From: Guyparkeria sp. SCN-R1
Lineage (GTDB): Bacteria; Pseudomonadota; Gammaproteobacteria; Halothiobacillales; Halothiobacillaceae
Length of the DNA: 64,000 bases
NCBI RefSeq assembly: GCF_003932495.1
Contig: NZ_QZMT01000013.1
Coordinates: 20,735-84,734 of the forward strand
Direction: 5' to 3'
Shown: positions 32,890 through 41,101 of the stretch, piece by piece
Numbering within the stretch: the first letter of the stretch is position 1
How the letters are laid out: each line of letters begins with the position of its first letter
Program-made: the position numbers and the translations under genes
The notes under the pieces: model-generated
The model's database searches: none
Seen by the model: the letters and a program-made list of their open reading frames with translations, nothing else
Told to the model about the DNA's origin: nothing

Positions 32890-33053
32890 GGGATTAGATC
32901 GGATAGGGAAGACGTTGGGCGGGTAGTCATTGTCTCGGAGGATGCGCCTGCCCCAAGGGGGTGAAACGCTTTCCTCTTGGCTCGAGTGCTGCGCAACATC
33001 CTCGCCTCGTGCTACCGTTCCCCGCCTGACCCACGCCGGACCCCGAACACCCC

Positions 33054-34076
33054 ATGGACATTCGCGAAGCCATTGCCCGCACCGTCGACCGTCATGACCT
33101 GAGCCGCGAGCAGATGTACGCGGTCATGCACCAGATCATGGCCGGCGAGGCCACGCCGGTGCAGGTCGCCGGCCTGATGGTCGCGCTGCGCATGAAGGGT
33201 GAGACCATCGACGAGATCACGGCCGCCGCCGAGGTGATGCGTGAGCTGGCGGTGGGTGTGCAGGTCGACGTGCCGCACCTGGTCGACATCGTCGGTACCG
33301 GCGGCGACGGCTCGGCGCTGTTCAATGTCTCGACCGCCTCGAGCTTTGTGGTCGCCGCGGCCGGCGGTCACGTCGCCAAGCACGGCAACCGCTCGGTCAC
33401 CAGCCGTTCGGGTAGTGCCGACATGCTCGAAACCGCCGGCGTGAACCTCGAGGTCGACAGCGATTGCGTCGCCCGTTGCGTGCGCGAGCTGGGCATCGGC
33501 TTCATGTTCGCCCCGCGCCACCACGGCTCGATGCGCCACGCCGCCGTGCCGCGCAAGGAGCTGGGGGTGCGCACGCTGTTCAATGTCCTTGGGCCCCTGA
33601 CCAACCCGGCCGGCGCGCCGGCGATGCTGCTGGGCGTCTACAGCAGCGACTGGCTCGAACCGCTGGCCGAGGTGATGCAGCGCCTCGGCGCGCGCCACGT
33701 GCTGGTGGTGCACAGCCACGACGGCCTTGACGAGATCTCGCTGGCCGAGGCGACCGAGGTGGCCGAGCTGAAAGACGGCACGGTGCGTCGGTTCCGCGTC
33801 GAGCCGGAGGACTTCGGCATCACGCGCCAGCCGCTCGACCGCCTGATCGTCGATGGCCCCGAGCAGAGTGTCGCCTGCGTGCGTGCCGCCCTGGGCGGCG
33901 AAGCCGGTCCGGTTGCGGACATGATCGCGCTCAATGCCGGGGCGGCGATCTACGCCGCGGATCTGGCCGAGGATCTGGTTGCCGGCGTGGCCACCGCCCA
34001 GCGGTTGCTGGCCGAGGGGCGCGCGCTGGACAAGCTTGAGCAGCTGGTCGCCATGACCCGGGCCTGCCACGCTTGA
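33054..34076 (+). CDS. trpD: Anthranilate phosphoribosyltransferase
   Basis: TrpD joins anthranilate to PRPP in tryptophan synthesis. The 340-residue protein has the PRPP-binding DIVGTGGDGSALFNVSTASS near residue 80, the KHGNRSVTSRSGSADMLE block near 107 and the helical N-terminal domain with MAGEATPVQVAGLMVALRMKG. Normal length, with no fused TrpG domain. trpC follows 68 bases later; trpE and trpG are not in the window. Confidence 0.97.
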   Translation: MDIREAIARTVDRHDLSREQMYAVMHQIMAGEATPVQVAGLMVALRMKGETIDEITAAAEVMRELAVGVQVDVPHLVDIVGTGGDGSALFNVSTASSFVVAAAGGHVAKHGNRSVTSRSGSADMLETAGVNLEVDSDCVARCVRELGIGFMFAPRHHGSMRHAAVPRKELGVRTLFNVLGPLTNPAGAPAMLLGVYSSDWLEPLAEVMQRLGARHVLVVHSHDGLDEISLAEATEVAELKDGTVRRFRVEPEDFGITRQPLDRLIVDGPEQSVACVRAALGGEAGPVADMIALNAGAAIYAADLAEDLVAGVATAQRLLAEGRALDKLEQLVAMTRACHA

Positions 34077-34144
34077 TACGTGTCTGATATTGCCCGGTCG
34101 GGGATGGAGTCGTCCTCGGCCAACCCACCCATTTATTCCCGGTC

Positions 34145-34963
34145 GTGACTGCCGTGACTGATACCCCCGATATCCTGAAAAAGATCATTGCCCGCAAGCG
34201 CGTCGAGGTGGTCGCTGCCCGCCAGGTGACCCCGCCGACCGTGATGGAAGACCAGGCGCTGGCCGCCGATCGTCCGCGCGGCTTCGAGCGTGCGATCGAG
34301 AGCCGGGTGGCCGAAAAGCGCCCGGCGGTAATCGCCGAAATCAAAAAGGCCTCGCCCAGCCGCGGTGTGCTGCGCGACCCGTTCGACCCTGTGGCCATCG
34401 CCAAGAGCTACCAGAAGGGCGGGGCGGCCTGCCTGTCGGTGCTGACCGATCGCGACTTCTTCCAGGGCGATGCCGAGTACCTCAAGGCGGCCCGCGCCGC
34501 TTGCCGCCTGCCGGTGCTGCGCAAGGACTTCCTGATCGAGCCCTACCAGGTCGACGAGGCGCGCGCGATGGGTGCCGACTGCGTACTGCTGATCGCTGCG
34601 GCGCTCGACGACGAGACGATGCATGCCCTGCACGACCGCGCCCGCCACTGGGGCATGGACGTACTGGTCGAGGTGCACGATCACGACGAGCTGCTGCGGG
34701 CGCTCCAGCTGGATACCCGACTGATCGGCATCAACAACCGTGACCTGCGCAGCTTCGATGTCAGCCTGGACGTGACCCTCGAGTTGCTGCACGACATCCC
34801 GGACGACCGGCTGGTGGTCACGGAAAGCGGCATCCTCGGTATCGAGGACGTGCGGCGCATGCGCAGCCACGACGTGCATGCCTTCTTGGTGGGTGAGGCG
34901 TTCATGCGCGCCGAGGACCCGGGCGAGGCGCTGGCGGAACTGTTCGAACTCAACCAGTCGTAA
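34145..34963 (+). CDS. trpC: Indole-3-glycerol phosphate synthase
   Basis: A monofunctional TrpC of 272 residues, a TIM barrel that closes the indole ring. Marks are [18 protein letters not shown] at the N-terminus, [15 protein letters not shown] near residue 60 (with the catalytic lysine), [20 protein letters not shown] near 120 and [14 protein letters not shown] near 222. Two in-frame GTG codons (34145 and 34154) could start it; the first is given. OsmC-family gene follows after ten bases. Confidence 0.97.
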   Translation: MTAVTDTPDILKKIIARKRVEVVAARQVTPPTVMEDQALAADRPRGFERAIESRVAEKRPAVIAEIKKASPSRGVLRDPFDPVAIAKSYQKGGAACLSVLTDRDFFQGDAEYLKAARAACRLPVLRKDFLIEPYQVDEARAMGADCVLLIAAALDDETMHALHDRARHWGMDVLVEVHDHDELLRALQLDTRLIGINNRDLRSFDVSLDVTLELLHDIPDDRLVVTESGILGIEDVRRMRSHDVHAFLVGEAFMRAEDPGEALAELFELNQS

Positions 34964-34973
34964 GGGAGTGGTG

Positions 34974-35396
34974 ATGAAGGCACGAGTGAAATGGGTCGAC
35001 GGCATGGCGTTCATGGCCGAGGCCGACAGCGGGCACGCCATCGTCATGGACGGCGCGCCGGAGATCGGCGGTCGTAACGCCGGGCCGCGACCGATGGAGA
35101 TGGTGTTGATGGGGCTGGGCGGCTGCACCGCCATCGACGTGATGATGATCCTGGGCAAGCAGCGCGAGCCGGTGGAAGACTGCTGGATCGAGCTGTCCGC
35201 CGAGCGGGCGGATGTGAAGGCGCCCAAGGTGTTCACCACCATTCATACCCGTTACGTGGTGGTCGGTCGCGGGCTGGACCCGAAGAAGGTCGAGCGGGCG
35301 GTGAACCTGTCGGCGGAGAAGTACTGCTCCGTGTCGGCGATGCTGCGCGACTCGGTCGAGCTGACGCATGACTTCGAGATTCGCGAGCCGGAGTAG
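34974..35396 (+). CDS. OsmC/Ohr family protein (YhfA type)
   Basis: A 140-residue OsmC-fold protein. The two conserved cysteines that form the peroxidase site are seen in LGGCTAIDVMMIL near residue 51 and KYCSVSAMLRDS near 120. The likely role is thiol-dependent reduction of organic hydroperoxides; the pattern is closest to the YhfA/YhfA-like subgroup, which is poorly characterised. A GGGAGTG site precedes the ATG, and it is probably cotranscribed with trpC. Confidence 0.9.
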   Translation: MKARVKWVDGMAFMAEADSGHAIVMDGAPEIGGRNAGPRPMEMVLMGLGGCTAIDVMMILGKQREPVEDCWIELSAERADVKAPKVFTTIHTRYVVVGRGLDPKKVERAVNLSAEKYCSVSAMLRDSVELTHDFEIREPE

Positions 35397-35834
35397 CGGG
35401 CACCCCGGAGAGCCGCTGTGCCACCCGATTGTGGCGTCGCGTGCGGACTCGGGACATCCCTGTCCCTCGCAAGCGCAAGCAAGGCTTGCGTCCGGAATGG
35501 CTCCCGGCCATTCCGTCGCTCGCTCCTCTCGATTCGCCGAGATCGAGTCGAGACGTACGAAGTGCGCTCGGAGAGTGCCGGCCAAGGATGGCCGGCATCC
35601 GCCTATCTAACGATATGTCTCGTCCCTCGCTCCGCGGCTCCTTGCACTCGGGCGGCTCGCGACGGTTCTCCGGGGCGCCCGCCCCAGTCGGTATCTCGCG
35701 GTGGGCGCCGGCCGTTGGTGACAAGCCTCGGGGGAGCGGTTTACACTTTGCGGCAATCACATGTCGTCGGTTTTACGTGCGACGCATCTACACGCCCGGC
35801 CGGCAGGTCGGGCGCTTTGTTTCAGGGGGTAGTC
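35397..35834 (+). other. Structure-rich 438-base gap before speD
   Basis: No gene is supported here although the speD frame stays open from 35418. The stretch holds several perfect inverted repeats: CGCAAGC/GCTTGCG, GGAATGGC/GCCATTCC and TGCCGGCC/GGCCGGCA. Near the end, GGGAGCGGTTTACACTTTGCGG may carry the speD promoter (TTTACACT). It could be another decayed repeat element or a structured leader; I see no clear copy elsewhere in the window. Confidence 0.5.
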
Positions 35835-36671
35835 ATGGGTGAGCCGTCGGTCACCTTGCACGGGTTCAACAACCTCAGCAAGACGCTGAGCATGTCGATA
35901 TTCGACATCTGTTATGCCAAGACCCGGGCACAGGTCAACGAGTACATCGCCTACATCGACGAGGTCTACGACGCCGACCGGCTGACCCAGATCCTGACGG
36001 ATGTCACCGAGATGATCGGGGCGAACATCCTCAATGTCGCCCGGCAGGACTACGAGCCGCAGGGGGCGTCGGTGACCATCCTGATCTCCGAGGAGCCGGT
36101 GATCGCCGAGGGCATCGACTACCACGAGGAGCCGGGACCGTTGCCGGGGGATGGCGAGCTGGCCCGTGATTCGGTGGTGGCGCACCTCGACAAGAGCCAC
36201 ATCACGGTGCACACCTACCCGGAGAGCCACCCGGAAAACGGCATCTCCACCTTTCGGGCCGACATCGACGTGTCCACCTGCGGGCGGATTTCGCCGCTAC
36301 GCGCGCTCAATTACCTGATCCACAGCTTCGATTCGGACATCGTGACGCTTGATTACCGCGTGCGTGGCTTTACCCGCGACGTGCATGGCAAGAAGCACTT
36401 CATGGATCACGAGATCAACTCGATCCAGAACCACATGTCCGAGGACACGCGCGAGCGCTACCAGATGATCGACGTGAACGTGTACCAGGAGAACATCTTC
36501 CACACCAAGATGCTCCTGAAGGACTTCGATCTGGACAACTACCTGTTCGGCCACGGCACCGACGACTACAGCCCGCAGGTCTGCAACCGCATCGAGAAGG
36601 CGTTGAAGAAGGAGATGTACGAGATCTTCTATGGCCGGAACCTGGCCGATGCGGACGTTCCTTCCGGCTGA
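35835..36671 (+). CDS. speD: S-adenosylmethionine decarboxylase proenzyme
   Basis: SpeD makes decarboxylated SAM for spermidine synthesis. This 278-residue proenzyme is of the long, enteric type: [20 protein letters not shown] at the start, [18 protein letters not shown] near 75, and the self-cleavage site [18 protein letters not shown], where Lys-Ser is cut to give the pyruvoyl group. [17 protein letters not shown] and [16 protein letters not shown] follow. It starts with ATG 35835 behind GGGGGTAGTC. No spermidine synthase gene is adjacent. Confidence 0.96.
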   Translation: MGEPSVTLHGFNNLSKTLSMSIFDICYAKTRAQVNEYIAYIDEVYDADRLTQILTDVTEMIGANILNVARQDYEPQGASVTILISEEPVIAEGIDYHEEPGPLPGDGELARDSVVAHLDKSHITVHTYPESHPENGISTFRADIDVSTCGRISPLRALNYLIHSFDSDIVTLDYRVRGFTRDVHGKKHFMDHEINSIQNHMSEDTRERYQMIDVNVYQENIFHTKMLLKDFDLDNYLFGHGTDDYSPQVCNRIEKALKKEMYEIFYGRNLADADVPSG

Positions 36672-36682
36672 TCGGCGGTTGA

Positions 36683-37939
36683 TCAGCGGCTCGCGGCGGC
36701 GATCGACTCGGCGAGCAACTCCACCGGCTGCTTGACGACCAGCTTCGCGCCCGCCGCGAGGTGGGTCGCGCAGCCGACATTGGCGCTGACCACCAGATCG
36801 GGCGCCAGCTGTTTGATGGATGCGAGTTTCGGCTCGCGCAGGCGCTCGGCCTGTTCCGGGTAGAGCAACACGTGCATCCCGGCCGCCCCGCAGCAACGCG
36901 CGTTGCCGTCGATCTCCAGTAATTCGAGTCCCGGGATGGCTTCGAGCAGCCGTCGACTGACATCGGGTTGCGCCAGGTGATTGCGCTGGCTGCATGGGGT
37001 GTGCAGCGCGACGCGGTGGTCGAGTCTCGCCAGGCGGGGCCATTCTGCCGGCTCGCGCTCGAGCAACCACTCGGTGATCTCGCGGATCGTCAGGCCGTGC
37101 GAGGCCGGCAAGGCGGCAAGTTCGGCCGAGCAGGCCGTGCCCACCACGATTATCTCGTCGACGCCGGCCGCCTTGAATGCGGCCGCGTTGCGTTCGCGCT
37201 GGCGAGCCGCCGCTTCGGGCTCTCCGCTGTGGGCATGCATGGCGCCGCAGCAGATCTGATCCCTCGGTATGACGGGTTGGTAGCCGAACGCGGTGATGGC
37301 CGCTCGGGCGGCGGCCACGGCGGGGGCGTTCATGGCCGCGCCGGTGCAGCCCATGAATAGGCCCACCCGCCCACGGTATGACTTCGGCTCCTGGGTCGAT
37401 GCCTGCGGTGGTGTGGCGTGGCTCAGCTGGCGGGGCAGGGCGCGACCCATCGGCCCGGCCAGTCGACGTGCCATGCCACCCAGTCCCAGTCGTTGCATGC
37501 CGCGATACACCTGCCAGGCCATGCCGAGGCGTCGACGCCTTGTCAGCAGTTGGTCGCGCAGCAGGCGCCAGAACCACGCCTCGCCTCGCGGGTGCGTGGC
37601 GGGTGCCGACTCCTGGGCCAGGCGTGTTCGGCCGTTGTCGATCAGCCGTCCGTAAGCGACCCCCGAGGGGCAGACGGTCTCGCAGGCGCGGCAGGTCAGG
37701 CAGGTGTCCAGGTGCCGGCTGACATCGGCATCCGGTGGCAGCTCGCCCTGGCTGATGCCGAGCAACAGGCTGATCCGCCCGCGAGGGCCATCGGCCTCGT
37801 TGTGGGTCAGGGAGAAGGTGGGGCAGTGCGGCACGCAGATCCCGCACATCACGCAGTCGAGCGCATCCGACTGGATGGCCTGGTCGAGCGTGGTCGATGG
37901 GGGCTGGCCCGCGGAGGCGGTCGGGTTGGGCGAGTTCAT
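36683..37939 (-). CDS. glcF: GlcF-type iron-sulfur subunit, glycolate oxidase family
   Basis: A 418-residue ferredoxin-like oxidoreductase subunit. Two 4Fe-4S motifs are seen, CVMCGICVPHCP and CLTCRACETVCPSG, at about residues 29-100. Two CCG domains follow (ICCGAMHAHSG and RCCGAAGMHVLLYP). This is the layout of GlcF, which takes electrons from the GlcD/GlcE flavin subunits in glycolate oxidation, but no glcD or glcE lies nearby, so the partner is unknown. The ATG at 37939 is preferred to a TTG two codons earlier. Confidence 0.85.
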   Translation of the reverse strand: MNSPNPTASAGQPPSTTLDQAIQSDALDCVMCGICVPHCPTFSLTHNEADGPRGRISLLLGISQGELPPDADVSRHLDTCLTCRACETVCPSGVAYGRLIDNGRTRLAQESAPATHPRGEAWFWRLLRDQLLTRRRRLGMAWQVYRGMQRLGLGGMARRLAGPMGRALPRQLSHATPPQASTQEPKSYRGRVGLFMGCTGAAMNAPAVAAARAAITAFGYQPVIPRDQICCGAMHAHSGEPEAAARQRERNAAAFKAAGVDEIIVVGTACSAELAALPASHGLTIREITEWLLEREPAEWPRLARLDHRVALHTPCSQRNHLAQPDVSRRLLEAIPGLELLEIDGNARCCGAAGMHVLLYPEQAERLREPKLASIKQLAPDLVVSANVGCATHLAAGAKLVVKQPVELLAESIAAASR

Positions 37940-38045
37940 GTTCAAAGAGTGCAGTGGCCCGGTGGGGTGGTCAAGGCGCCGTGCCCGTTGTGGCGAGCCG
38001 TTGGGCGACGCGCCGACGGGGCGGGAAGAAAATGCAGGGCGGGGG

Positions 38046-38073
38046 TTGACGACCCGTGGAGTATTAGTATATC
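38046..38073 (+). promoter_or_regulatory. Promoter of the candidate small RNA upstream of rplM
   Basis: TTGACG and TATATC are separated by 16 bases. Both hexamers match the sigma-70 consensus well. Transcription would start near 38080-38082, facing rplM, with an intrinsic terminator only about 60 bases downstream. Confidence 0.6.
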
Positions 38074-38079
38074 TTGATA

Positions 38080-38143
38080 CCGTGAATTGCTTATCCTCCT
38101 TTGGTGGTTCTTGTTGTTGCCGGCTCCTGCCGGCATTTTTTTT
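38080..38143 (+). ncRNA. Candidate small RNA or attenuated leader with anti-SD sequence
   Basis: A promoter at 38046-38073 and a perfect terminator at 38118-38143 (stem TGCCGGC/GCCGGCA, loop TCCT, eight T residues) frame a transcript of about 62 bases. No + strand gene lies upstream for the terminator to end. The predicted RNA carries CCTCCTTT at 38095-38102, the same core as the anti-Shine-Dalgarno tail of 16S rRNA, which could pair with ribosome sites of target messages. Alternatively it is an attenuated leader of rplM-rpsI. I do not recognise it as a named RNA. Confidence 0.5.
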
Positions 38144-38180
38144 GCCTGGAATATCTCCAAGGAAGAATTGAATGCTTTTG

Positions 38181-38209
38181 GGCGCGGAAAGTCCTTCGCT
38201 TTCCGCGCC
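38181..38209 (+). other. Perfect 11-base hairpin in the rplM upstream region
   Basis: GGCGCGGAAAG pairs perfectly with CTTTCCGCGCC around the loop TCCTTCG. It lies between the small-RNA terminator and the proximal rplM promoter. The tail GATGCGTTTTATAC is only mildly T-rich, so it may be a back-up terminator or a leader structure. Confidence 0.6.
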
Positions 38210-38263
38210 GATGCGTTTTATACTCCGCGGTTCTCCACGTTCGGGCCGGTTGAAAAATCGGCC

Positions 38264-38292
38264 TTGCGGGGTGCGATGCCTTCGGGTAGACT
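38264..38292 (+). promoter_or_regulatory. Proximal promoter of rplM-rpsI
   Basis: TTGCGG and TAGACT are spaced by 17 bases. Transcription would start near 38300, giving a leader of about 45 bases for rplM. Confidence 0.55.
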
Positions 38293-38344
38293 TCGCGCCC
38301 TCTTGAAATCAATGTATCGCTTCTGGTTTGGGAGCTGTCGATCC

Positions 38345-38773
38345 ATGAAAACCTATTCCGCCAAGCCGGCCGAGGTCAAACGCGACTGGTACGTCATCGA
38401 TGCATCCGGCAAAACGCTGGGTCGCCTGGCTACCGAGGTCGCCCGCCGCCTGCGTGGCAAGCACAAGGCCGAGTTCACCCCGCACGTCGATACCGGTGAC
38501 TACATCGTTATCGTCAATGCGAAGGACATCAAAGTCACTGGCAAGAAGGCCAGCGACAAGATGTATCACTTCCATACCGGGTTCATCGGCAACATGAAGC
38601 ACTTCACCTTCGAGAAGCTGATGGAGCGTTCCCCGGAGCGCGTCATCGAGCTGGCCGTCAAGGGGATGCTGCCGAAGAATGCGCTCGGTCGCCAGATGTA
38701 CACCAAGCTCAAGGTCTACGCCAACGCCGAGCACAATCATCAGGCGCAACAGCCCCAGCCGCTCGAGATCTAA
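38345..38773 (+). CDS. rplM: 50S ribosomal protein L13
   Basis: L13, 142 residues, an early-assembly 50S protein. The start [20 protein letters not shown] and [20 protein letters not shown] are family marks, followed by [16 protein letters not shown] near 85 and [20 protein letters not shown] near 108. The frame is open far upstream, but the ATG at 38345 gives the family N-terminus. rpsI follows after 12 bases. Confidence 0.98.
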   Translation: MKTYSAKPAEVKRDWYVIDASGKTLGRLATEVARRLRGKHKAEFTPHVDTGDYIVIVNAKDIKVTGKKASDKMYHFHTGFIGNMKHFTFEKLMERSPERVIELAVKGMLPKNALGRQMYTKLKVYANAEHNHQAQQPQPLEI

Positions 38774-38785
38774 GAGAGACTACTC

Positions 38786-39178
38786 ATGGCAATGACACAG
38801 AATTACGGAACCGGTCGTCGCAAGAGATCCTCTGCACGGGTCTTCCTGCGTCCGGGTACCGGCAACATCACCATCAACGGCAAGAGCATCGAAGACTTCT
38901 TCGGTCGTGAAACTGCCCAGATGGTCGTTCGCCAGCCGCTGGAACTGCTGGAACTGGGCGACAAGTTCGACGTCGTCGCGACCGTTGCTGGCGGTGGCCC
39001 GAGCGGCCAGGCCGGTGCCGTTCGTCACGGTCTGACCCGTGCGCTGATGGACTATGACGAAGCACACCGTCCGAAGCTGCGTGAAGCCGGCTTCGTGACC
39101 CGTGACGCTCGTCAGGTCGAGCGTAAGAAGGTCGGCCTGCGCAAGGCACGTCGTTCGGTACAGTTCTCCAAGCGCTGA
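38786..39178 (+). CDS. rpsI: 30S ribosomal protein S9
   Basis: S9, 130 residues. Its basic C-terminal tail ends [18 protein letters not shown], reaching the P-site tRNA. The start has [20 protein letters not shown], and the centre [19 protein letters not shown]. It forms the usual two-gene operon with rplM and is followed by an intrinsic terminator. Confidence 0.98.
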   Translation: MAMTQNYGTGRRKRSSARVFLRPGTGNITINGKSIEDFFGRETAQMVVRQPLELLELGDKFDVVATVAGGGPSGQAGAVRHGLTRALMDYDEAHRPKLREAGFVTRDARQVERKKVGLRKARRSVQFSKR

Positions 39179-39213
39179 TCCGACGCCTTGCCGGCCTCGA
39201 GCCGGCCACCTCG

Positions 39214-39240
39214 AAAGCCCCGCCCTCGTGCGGGGCTTTT
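39214..39240 (+). terminator. Terminator of rplM-rpsI
   Basis: Stem AAAGCCCCGC/GCGGGGCTTT with loop CCTCGT, ending in TTTT. It lies 36 bases behind the rpsI stop. The following 286 bases up to the convergent gene hold nothing I can identify. Confidence 0.9.
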
Positions 39241-39526
39241 GCTTTGTCTGCTATTTGCTCTCACGGGGCTTGCCGGGGAGGGGAGGCATCGTCGCGGTCA
39301 GCGCGTAGGCTGCCGGCAGAAGATAAGCCTTGGGGTCAGAAAGGGGAGGGGTGCCGAGTGCCGATCGGGATTCGGCGATCCCGGGGGAAAGGCGCTAGCC
39401 CGGTGGTGCGTTGCCCGGTTATCCCTGGCCCCAAAGGTGGTTCTCGTTGGGGGCCGGCAAGCCGCCCGAGTGAAGGCGATGCCTTTGGCCCGGCGCGGTT
39501 TGCGTGCGCCGCGCGGGGCGGACGCC

Positions 39527-40807
39527 TTAGTCTTCGAGTCTGATCCGGCGCAGGGTGTAGTCGCCACCATGGTTGGCCATCACGAAGCCTTGGAAGGGAT
39601 CGCGCAGGCTGTTGTCCTGCACGCTCAGCAGGTTCCGGCCGTCCACGCGAACCTGCATCTGTCCATTCCGGTCACGGGTCCAGACGATGCCGTGGAACTG
39701 GCCGTCCTCGAGATCGAGTCTGCCGTCATGGCGGGCCACGACCTCGGCATTCCCGGAAAACAGCCGGATCAGGCTGAGTCCCGGCTGCGCACCGGCGGAG
39801 TAGATCAGGCGATAACCGGTGCCCTGGGGGCGGTTGCCCTGGAACAGCCCCACTGCCAGGCTGCCGGGACGCTGCTGGGAGGCGAAATCCAGTTCCATCC
39901 TGAACGCGTTGTCGACGGGGGCATTGACGAAGATCTCTGCCGGCTCCACGGCAGCGGGCGCCTCGTCCTGCCGGTCATTGCTCCGCTGATCGAGGATCAT
40001 GCCCAGCACGGCCAGGCCGATCTCCTCCGGTCGGTCGGAGCTCAGGCCGCGCGAGTCGCGGTCGGTCACCTGTTGTGTGTCCACGATGCTGCGCAAGCCG
40101 TTCTGATCGACCTCGAATTTTCCGCTAAGCACCGTCCAGGCGGGATTGCGACGATAATCGCCGTCGCTGAAGTTGTCCCGCAGGGCAACCTCGGACGAGG
40201 TGTCGGGCGCGGCCACCTCGTCCGTCTCGGTCTGGCGCAAGCGTTGCAGCAGGTCGGTCGATGCGCGGCCGTTCTGAGAGATACCCATGTCGGCCTGGTA
40301 CTGGTATATGGCGTTGCGGGTTCGGCTTCCCATGGCGCCATCCGTCGGACCGGCGTCGTAGCCGAGTCGATTGAGCTCGCGCTGAATCTCGACCACGGTT
40401 TCCTGATCCGACAGGGAATTGATGTCGGGCCGTGATTGCGAGCCCGCCGCCTCTTGCTGCCGCCAGTCCCGCGCCGCCTGCTGTGCCCTGGCGATCTGCG
40501 AGGACGTCATGCGTTCGGCCAGCGCATCTCGCGCGCCGGCGGCATGGCGGTGGCCGCGGGACGCGGCCAGGTTGTACCACTTGTGTGCCTGCACGAAATC
40601 CTGGGTGGTGCCGTTGCCGGCCGCATGCAGGCGACCCAGCATGTACTGGGCATCGGCATCCCCGCGTTTGGCCGCGTCACCGAATTGCTGCAATGCCTGG
40701 CGGTATTCCTGCTGCTCGAAGTGGCGCATGGCGTCGTTGAAATCGGCGCTGGCCAATCCGACGGACCCGAGGAGGAGAAGAGTGAGTGCGAGTGTCTTGA
40801 TGATCAC
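39527..40807 (-). CDS. Secreted Sel1-repeat and peptidoglycan-binding protein
   Basis: A 426-residue protein in three parts. A signal peptide (KTLALTLLLLGSVGLASA) leads to Sel1/TPR-type repeats at about residues 22-90 (ADAQYMLGRLHAAGNGTTQDF). A peptidoglycan_binding_1 domain follows near 130-190 (EIQRELNRLGYDAGPTDGAM). The C-terminal 200 residues read as a concanavalin/LamG-like beta sandwich (GFVMANHGGDYTLRRIRLED). GTG at 40807 is chosen because GGAGG stands eight bases before it. Likely a periplasmic cell-wall-associated protein; its ligand is unknown. Confidence 0.82.
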   Translation of the reverse strand: MIIKTLALTLLLLGSVGLASADFNDAMRHFEQQEYRQALQQFGDAAKRGDADAQYMLGRLHAAGNGTTQDFVQAHKWYNLAASRGHRHAAGARDALAERMTSSQIARAQQAARDWRQQEAAGSQSRPDINSLSDQETVVEIQRELNRLGYDAGPTDGAMGSRTRNAIYQYQADMGISQNGRASTDLLQRLRQTETDEVAAPDTSSEVALRDNFSDGDYRRNPAWTVLSGKFEVDQNGLRSIVDTQQVTDRDSRGLSSDRPEEIGLAVLGMILDQRSNDRQDEAPAAVEPAEIFVNAPVDNAFRMELDFASQQRPGSLAVGLFQGNRPQGTGYRLIYSAGAQPGLSLIRLFSGNAEVVARHDGRLDLEDGQFHGIVWTRDRNGQMQVRVDGRNLLSVQDNSLRDPFQGFVMANHGGDYTLRRIRLED

Positions 40808-41017
40808 GGTGGTCCCTCCAGTGGACAGGCGTATCGTCCGCAACATCATGATGCTGGGGAGGTCAGGGAGGCCGTTGACTGAGGCCTCTTGCTCTTGGAG
40901 CGTAGCACTGAGGCGGGCAAGGTGCGTGATATAGCGTGCTTTTTTTCTGACCACGCGCAAAGCGTTTCCAGGCAAAGTGCAGTGCCCCCGTTTTCGGGTT
41001 GGAGGCATGGCGCTGTA

Positions 41018-41056
41018 CAAAAAGAAAGGGCCGACGGCATTGCCATCGGCCCTTTC
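41018..41056 (-). terminator. Terminator behind bamD
   Basis: GAAAGGGCCGA pairs perfectly with TCGGCCCTTTC, with an inner GGC/GCC extension and a small loop. Read on the minus strand it is followed by five T residues after the CTTTC arm, so it ends bamD. The plus-strand side is also T-rich, so it could act both ways. Confidence 0.88.
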
Positions 41057-41101
41057 TTTTCTTGGCCCTGCCGGAAACCCGGCCGAGACGCATCACTCGC
41101 T

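Noticed and set aside
35418..35834. N-terminal extension of speD by 139 codons
   Set aside because: The added peptide has no likeness to SpeD, and GGGGGTAGTC before ATG 35835 gives the normal start and length.
40808..41020. Upstream extension of the Sel1 protein
   Set aside because: It would destroy the signal peptide; the GTG at 40807 has GGAGG at the right distance.
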